Assembly: GCF_000384295.1 (NCBI RefSeq)
Contig: NZ_KB913037.1
Location: forward strand, 7,379,533-7,443,532
Length of the DNA: 64,000 nt
Reading direction: 5' to 3'
From: Amycolatopsis balhimycina FH 1894
GTDB taxonomy: Bacteria > Actinomycetota > Actinomycetes > Mycobacteriales > Pseudonocardiaceae
Part shown: in pieces, positions 59,712 to 64,000 of the stretch
How positions within the stretch are numbered: the first letter of the stretch is position 1
How the letters are laid out: each line of letters opens with the position of its first letter
Made by a program: the position numbers and the translations under genes
Notes under the pieces: generated by a model
Told to the model about the DNA's origin: nothing
Database searches by the model: none
The model's input: only the letters and a program-made list of their open reading frames with translations

Positions 59712-60466
59712 TCATCGCGCACCTGAGCGACCTGCACCTCGACGGCGGTTCGCGGGCGGAAGACCGCGTCGCCGCCGTGATGGGCTACCTGAGCGGGTTC
59801 GCGGCACCGGTCGACGCCGTCGTCGTCACCGGCGACATCGCCGACCACGGCACGGCCGGGGAGTACGCGCGCGCCGCCGCGCTGCTGAAGTACCCGGCGC
59901 CGGTGCTGGTGTGCCCGGGCAACCACGACGTCCGCGCTCCCTTCCGCACGGGCCTGCTCGACCTGCCGGCGTCCGACGCACCCATCGACCTCGCTCAGGA
60001 GGTCGGCGGTGTGCTGTTCGCGCTGTGCGACTCGACGATCCCGGGCCGCGGCGCGGGATTCCTGGCCGACGAAACGCTCGATTGGCTCGACGGCGTGCTT
60101 TCCGGCGGCGACGGCCCGGCGATCGTCGCGTTCCACCACCCGCCGGTCGAGGTCGGCGTCCCGCTGGTGGACGCGATCCGCCAGTCCGGCGAGGACCGGC
60201 TGGCTTCGGTGCTGAAGCGGCGCCCGCGGGTGAAGGCGCTGCTGGCCGGGCACGTGCACACCGGCGCGTCGACGACGTTCGCCGGGGTGCCGCTGCGCAT
60301 CGCGCCCGGCGTGGTGTCGGGCTCACTGCTCCCGGTCGAACCGGGCGCGGACCGCGGCTGGGCCGACGGCGGCCCGCTGGAGTTCGACCGCCCGCCGGCT
60401 CTGCTGCTCCACGTCCTGCACGACGACGGCCGGGTGACCAGCCACCACCGCACGGTTCCGCTCTGA
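59708..60466 (+). CDS. Metallophosphoesterase, class III cyclic-nucleotide phosphodiesterase-like
   Basis: A 252-residue calcineurin-type phosphoesterase. The two-metal motifs are IIAHLSDLHLDGGS, VVVTGDIADHG, VCPGNHDVR, the AFHHPP histidine and LLAGHVHTGAS, all in the usual order. The length and spacing match CpdA/Rv0805-like enzymes, which cleave cyclic nucleotides and other phosphodiesters. It begins in a 4-base overlap with the GntR gene (ATGA). A 44-base perfect palindrome follows the stop codon directly. Confidence 0.9.
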   Translation: MIIAHLSDLHLDGGSRAEDRVAAVMGYLSGFAAPVDAVVVTGDIADHGTAGEYARAAALLKYPAPVLVCPGNHDVRAPFRTGLLDLPASDAPIDLAQEVGGVLFALCDSTIPGRGAGFLADETLDWLDGVLSGGDGPAIVAFHHPPVEVGVPLVDAIRQSGEDRLASVLKRRPRVKALLAGHVHTGASTTFAGVPLRIAPGVVSGSLLPVEPGADRGWADGGPLEFDRPPALLLHVLHDDGRVTSHHRTVPL

Positions 60467-60510
60467 ACCCGGAGGGCGCCACTTTCACGTGAAAGTGGCG
60501 CCCTCCGGGT
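60467..60510. terminator. 44-bp perfect palindrome between convergent genes, bidirectional terminator
   Basis: Arms of 22 bases with no spacer, starting ACCCGGAGGGCGCCACTTTC; the centre is CACGTG. It fills the gap between the phosphodiesterase stop (60466) and the CocE-like stop (60512), leaving one base. It can fold from either strand and probably ends both transcripts. No T-tract is present. The inner GTGAAAGTGGCGCCCT resembles ATGAAGGTGCCCCT of the hairpin at 19948-19988. Confidence 0.8.
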
Positions 60511-60511
60511 G

Positions 60512-62137
60512 TCAGCTGCTGAAGACCGGCAGCGTGATCCGGGACGGCCGGGTCGCGTCGTGGAACACCTCGAAGCGGTTCGGCTTCCCGTCCACCGCCG
60601 ACGTGACCGGTTCGCCCGTGCTGTGGTTGCGCGCGAAGCGGGGGAACGCGCCGCCCGCCACCTGGACGCGCAGCCGGTGGCCGCGGCGGAAGCGGTACGC
60701 CGTCGGGTCGAGCGTCACCTCCGCCGTGACCACGCCGTCCTCGCCGGCCGCGGGGAAGCCCGGGCGCAGCCGCAGGATCCCGTCGGTCACGTTGCGGGAG
60801 ACACCGCCGGAATCGACGTCGCAGAGCCGGACGTAGACGTCCGCGTGCCCCAGCTCGGTGCGCACGTGCACCGTCGCCGTCACTTCGCCGATGACGTCGA
60901 GGTCCGACGGCAGCGGCTCGCCGGTGAACACCAGCACGTCCGGCCGCGCCTCGACCTCCTGGTTGTCGCGCTGCTTCCACTCACCCGTCAGCAGCGGCCC
61001 GCCGACTGCCGGGGTCGGGTCGGCCGGGTCGAAGGTGAACGCCGTCGGGCGCGCCTCCTGGCCGACGGTCTCGCCGAGGCCGCCGATCGGCCGCAGGTGC
61101 GCCGCCGTCGCGGTCGACGGTGGCGGCCACGACTCGAAGTCCAGCCACGTGCCGGCGCCCTGGAGGAACAGCCGGACCGGCGCCCGCTGCAGGAACGTGC
61201 GGTCGCCGAGCAGGTGCGCGCGCAGGAAGCCGAGCTGGTCGGAGATCATCGGCTTCATGCTCGCGGGCTCGCCGTGCGCCCACGGCCCGATGGTGATCCG
61301 CGGCGCCTTGCCCGCCTCGGCCAGCGTCCGGAAGTCGCGCAGCTGCCCGCGGATGAACAGGTCGTACCAGCCCGTGACCATCGACACCGGCACGTCGAGC
61401 TTCGCGACTTCAGCGCTGTGGTCGGACATCGCCCAGTAGTCGTCGTCGGGCACGAAGTGCCCGGTGATGTCCTGGAGGAACTGCACCGGCCGCCCGATCG
61501 CGGCGACGTCGGCGCCGCTGATCGGCAGGTGCGCCATCGCGCGCCGCGTCTTGCGCTTCTGCACCGGGTTCGGCAGGGCGGCGAACCGCTCTTCCTGCCG
61601 GCCGATCATCGCCGACCACGACACCATGTTGTCCGCCGCGAGCACGCCGCCCGGGTAGAACGTCGAGACGAACTCCGAGGCCGTCACACCGAGGCACATC
61701 GCGGCCAGTGGCGGGTCGAGGTACGGCCCGATCGCCCACTGCGTGTGCCCGAGGTAGCTGGCGCCCGCCATGCCGAGGCTGCCGTCGCACCACGGCTGGG
61801 CCCGCAGCCACTCGGCGGTGGCGACGCCGTCCTCGCGCTCGAGGTGAAAGGGCCGGAACTCGCCGCCGGAGCCGAACGAGCCGCGGGTGCTCTGGATGAC
61901 CGTCTGCAGGCCGTGCCGGGCGAACGTGTCGCCGAACAGCTTCGACAGCAGCCCCTTCCGCCCGTACGGCGTGCGGATCAGCACCACCGGCGCCGACGTC
62001 GTCCCGGCCGGGGCGTACCGGTCGGCCAGCAGCGTGACGCCGTCCGGCATCGGCACGGCGAGGTCGCGCGTCACGACCGGTTTCGGGCCTTCGGCGGGCG
62101 GGAGTCCGAGCAGCTTGTCGACAAGTCGGTCCAGCAC
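60512..62137 (-). CDS. CocE/NonD-type serine hydrolase
   Basis: A 541-residue alpha/beta hydrolase of the X-Pro dipeptidyl peptidase S15/CocE family, cleaving esters or amides. The nucleophile is Ser127 in LGMAGASYLGHTQWA, with Asp259 in TGWYDLFIRG and His288 in IGPWAHGEPAS; the last two positions match the CocE numbering closely. The C-terminal ~230 residues are the beta-jelly-roll domain (LVFTGEPLPSDLDVIGEVTA, then HRLRVQVAGGAFPRFARNHS). GTG at 62137 follows ggaaggcgggcg. Length and order are normal for the family. Substrate unknown. Confidence 0.9.
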   Translation of the reverse strand: MLDRLVDKLLGLPPAEGPKPVVTRDLAVPMPDGVTLLADRYAPAGTTSAPVVLIRTPYGRKGLLSKLFGDTFARHGLQTVIQSTRGSFGSGGEFRPFHLEREDGVATAEWLRAQPWCDGSLGMAGASYLGHTQWAIGPYLDPPLAAMCLGVTASEFVSTFYPGGVLAADNMVSWSAMIGRQEERFAALPNPVQKRKTRRAMAHLPISGADVAAIGRPVQFLQDITGHFVPDDDYWAMSDHSAEVAKLDVPVSMVTGWYDLFIRGQLRDFRTLAEAGKAPRITIGPWAHGEPASMKPMISDQLGFLRAHLLGDRTFLQRAPVRLFLQGAGTWLDFESWPPPSTATAAHLRPIGGLGETVGQEARPTAFTFDPADPTPAVGGPLLTGEWKQRDNQEVEARPDVLVFTGEPLPSDLDVIGEVTATVHVRTELGHADVYVRLCDVDSGGVSRNVTDGILRLRPGFPAAGEDGVVTAEVTLDPTAYRFRRGHRLRVQVAGGAFPRFARNHSTGEPVTSAVDGKPNRFEVFHDATRPSRITLPVFSS

Positions 62138-62187
62138 GGGCGCCCGCCTTCCGAAGTGGAGTAGGTCCTTCCGGATCCGACGGTACC

Positions 62188-63579
62188 TCAGTTCGCCCGG
62201 GCGAGGGTTTCCGGACGCAGCAGCTTCGCCAGCTCCTCGGCCGGGATCAGGCCCTTTTCGACGACGAGTTCGGCGACGCCCCGTCCGGTGGCCAGCGCCT
62301 CCTTCGCGATCTCCGTCGCCGCCGCGTAGCCGATGCTCGGGTTCAGCGCCGTCACCAGGCCGATCGAGTTCTCGACGTAGGCGCGCATGACGTCGATGTT
62401 CGCGGTGATCCCTTCGACACACTTCGAAGCGAGTGTCCGGCAGGCCGCGCCCAGGTGCGTGATGCTCTCCGAAAGCGCGTGCAGGATGATCGGCTCGAAC
62501 GCGTTGAGCTGCAGCTGGCCGGCTTCGGCCGCCATCGTCACGGTGACGTCGTTGCCGATCACCTCGAACGCGACCTGGTTGACCACCTCGGGGATCACCG
62601 GGTTGATCTTGCCGGGCATGATCGACGACCCGGCCTGCACCGGCGGCAGGTTGATCTCGTTCAGCCCGGCGCGCGGGCCCGAGGACAGCAGCCGCAGGTC
62701 GTTGCAGCTCTTGGAGAGTTTGACCGCGATCCGCTTGAGGACACCGGAAAGGTGCACGAACGCGCCGCAGTCCTGGGTGGCTTCCACAAGATCCGCCGCG
62801 GTGACGACCGGCAGCCCGGTGATCTCGCGCAGGTGACGGCACGCGGCTTCGGCGTAGCCCGGCGCGGCGTTGAGGCCGGTGCCGATGGCGGTCGCGCCGA
62901 GGTTGATCTCGTGCAGCAGGGCGACGGCTTCGTGCAGCCGCTGCCGGTCCTCGCCGAGCATCACCGCGTAGGTGCCGAACTCCTGGCCGAGGGTCATCGG
63001 CACGGCGTCCTGCAGCTGCGTCCGGCCCATCTTCAGCACGTCGTGGAACTCGACGGCCTTGGCCGCGAACGCCTTCTCCAGCACGATCATCGCTTCGGAC
63101 AGCTGGCGCACGGCGATGATCGTCGCGACGTTCACCGCCGTCGGGTACGCGTCGTTCGTCGACTGCGAGAGGTTGACGTGCTCGTTGGGGTGCACGACGT
63201 GGTAGTCGCCCTTGGCGTGCCCGAGCAGCTCGAGCGCGCGGTTCGCGATGACCTCGTTGGCGTTCATGTTGGTCGACGTCCCGGCGCCGCCCTGGATGAC
63301 GTCGACGACGAACTCGCCGTGCAGCGCGCCTTCGCGGATTTCCCGGCAGGCCGCGGTGATCGCGTCCGCGATCCGGGGTTCGAGCAGGCCCAGTTCGGCG
63401 TTGGCGCGGGCCGCGGCCTCCTTGACCGAGGCCAGTGCCTCGACCAGGTGCGGGTACGCGGCGATCGTGGTGCCCGTGATCGGGAAGTTGTCCCGGGCGC
63501 GGGCGGTGTGCACGCCCCAGTACGCGTCGGCGGGGACGTCCCTGTCGCCCAGCAGGTCGTGTTCGCGGCGGGTGGTCAT
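62188..63579 (-). CDS. aspA: Aspartate ammonia-lyase
   Basis: A 463-residue enzyme of the fumarase/aspartase superfamily. The family signature GSSIMPGKINPVIPEVVNQV near residue 317 holds the catalytic Ser. HPNEHVNLSQSTNDAYPTAV near residue 132 and MGRTQLQDAVPMTLGQEFGT complete the pattern, which fits aspartase rather than argininosuccinate lyase or fumarase. It converts aspartate to fumarate and ammonia. Its start overlaps the stop of the asparaginase-like gene by four bases, so the two probably work together in asparagine and aspartate use. Confidence 0.92.
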   Translation of the reverse strand: MTTRREHDLLGDRDVPADAYWGVHTARARDNFPITGTTIAAYPHLVEALASVKEAAARANAELGLLEPRIADAITAACREIREGALHGEFVVDVIQGGAGTSTNMNANEVIANRALELLGHAKGDYHVVHPNEHVNLSQSTNDAYPTAVNVATIIAVRQLSEAMIVLEKAFAAKAVEFHDVLKMGRTQLQDAVPMTLGQEFGTYAVMLGEDRQRLHEAVALLHEINLGATAIGTGLNAAPGYAEAACRHLREITGLPVVTAADLVEATQDCGAFVHLSGVLKRIAVKLSKSCNDLRLLSSGPRAGLNEINLPPVQAGSSIMPGKINPVIPEVVNQVAFEVIGNDVTVTMAAEAGQLQLNAFEPIILHALSESITHLGAACRTLASKCVEGITANIDVMRAYVENSIGLVTALNPSIGYAAATEIAKEALATGRGVAELVVEKGLIPAEELAKLLRPETLARAN

Positions 63580-64000
63580 CGCAGGCTCCCCACGGTCAGT
63601 GCTTCAGCCAGTTTTCCGGTCACACGAAGGTTTTCCGGGCTTTCCATCGCGTCCACCCCGCACAGCTTCAGCGCCGCGGCGAGCACGGGCACCCGGGCCC
63701 GGTCCCCGCCGTCGGCGATCTTGAACGCGATCGCCGTGCCGTCCGGCAGCGCGGCGACCTGGACGGCTTCGAAGCCGTCCTTCGCGATCAGCCCGGGCAC
63801 CGCGCGCATGACGGCGGTGACGTCGCGGCGGCTGCCGCCGACCAGTTCCGGGTGCCGCCGGATCCCGTCGGCGACCAGGGCATCCGGCGTGCCCGGCGCG
63901 GCCGTCGCGATCTTCGACACGGCCGTCGCGAGCCCGCGCAGCGTCGTCGCGAAGAGCGGCGCGCCACAGCCGTCGACGGCGACCCGCGCGATACCGCGGC
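63576..64000 (-). CDS. L-asparaginase II family protein, 5' end outside window
   Basis: The C-terminal ~140 residues of an asparaginase of the AnsB-like PF06089 type: VDGCGAPLFATTLRGLATAV, then TAAPGTPDALVADGIRRHPE and LIAKDGFEAVQVAALPDGTA. The frame stays open to the right edge. It would hydrolyse asparagine to aspartate, the substrate of the aspartase gene it overlaps by four bases. Confidence 0.88.
   Translation of the reverse strand, partial: RGIARVAVDGCGAPLFATTLRGLATAVSKIATAAPGTPDALVADGIRRHPELVGGSRRDVTAVMRAVPGLIAKDGFEAVQVAALPDGTAIAFKIADGGDRARVPVLAAALKLCGVDAMESPENLRVTGKLAEALTVGSLR

Noticed and set aside
1..64000. CRISPR arrays, rRNA genes and complete insertion sequences
   Set aside because: No spaced identical repeats, rRNA sequence or paired IS ends with a transposase were seen.

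Overview
The window looks like chromosomal DNA of a high-GC actinobacterium of the Pseudonocardiales, most likely Amycolatopsis or a close relative. The inference rests on GC-rich codon use with many GTG starts, actinobacterial families (DUF3145, DUF3052, Lsr2-like, XRE/DUF5753, PucR-type FasR), a homodimeric AceE-type pyruvate dehydrogenase, an AhpE peroxiredoxin and a fabD-fabH-acpP-fabF operon. The species call is from family content only; no database was searched.

Layout. 1-9.5 kb: GNAT, XRE regulator, 2-hydroxyacid dehydrogenase, proS, two membrane proteins, a rhomboid-like/DUF2156 fusion and a HAD phosphatase. 9.6-13 kb: an ABC-2-like membrane protein, YjbQ and a LuxR/HisKA_3 two-component pair. 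13.1-16.3 kb: a fatty acid desaturase operon with its reductase, a 66-residue protein and a divergent TetR regulator. 16.4-19.9 kb: pntAA-pntAB-pntB plus a lipoate-ligase-like gene, joined by 4-nt overlaps. 20-25.3 kb: Lsr2-like protein, flavin oxidoreductase, membrane proteins and DUF3145. 25.3-31.2 kb: fatty acid synthase type II operon with a FasR-like regulator. 31.3-40.7 kb: ABC exporter, MscS-helix protein, PnuC, lldD, aceE, DUF3052, ahpE.

40.8-51.9 kb is accessory DNA. A genomic island of about 9.9 kb sits at the 3' end of tRNA-Val(UAC), bounded by a 13-bp direct repeat (40848-40860 and 50717-50729). It holds a 5'-truncated large serine integrase, a tRNA with all the structural marks of initiator tRNA-fMet but a replaced anticodon loop, and a six-gene overlapping operon ending in an SCP1.201-type deaminase toxin and Imm1 immunity gene. 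An XRE/TPR regulator with a GNAT is divergent to that operon. Two broken genes follow, one of them a restriction-endonuclease-like gene, then an HTH gene whose frame starts in the attachment core. The tRNA's presumed original terminator now lies beyond the right repeat, followed by a degenerate second deaminase/Imm1 copy.

52-64 kb returns to ordinary chromosome: MFS exporter, SDRs, AhpD-like protein, MarR regulator, secreted cupin, acyl-CoA dehydrogenase, class V aminotransferase with a GntR regulator, phosphodiesterase, CocE-type hydrolase, aspartase and the start of an L-asparaginase gene.

The most unusual signals are the initiator-like tRNA, the deaminase operon with an Asp in place of the usual first zinc ligand, and the integrase/HTH reading frame that should be continuous only in the excised circle.
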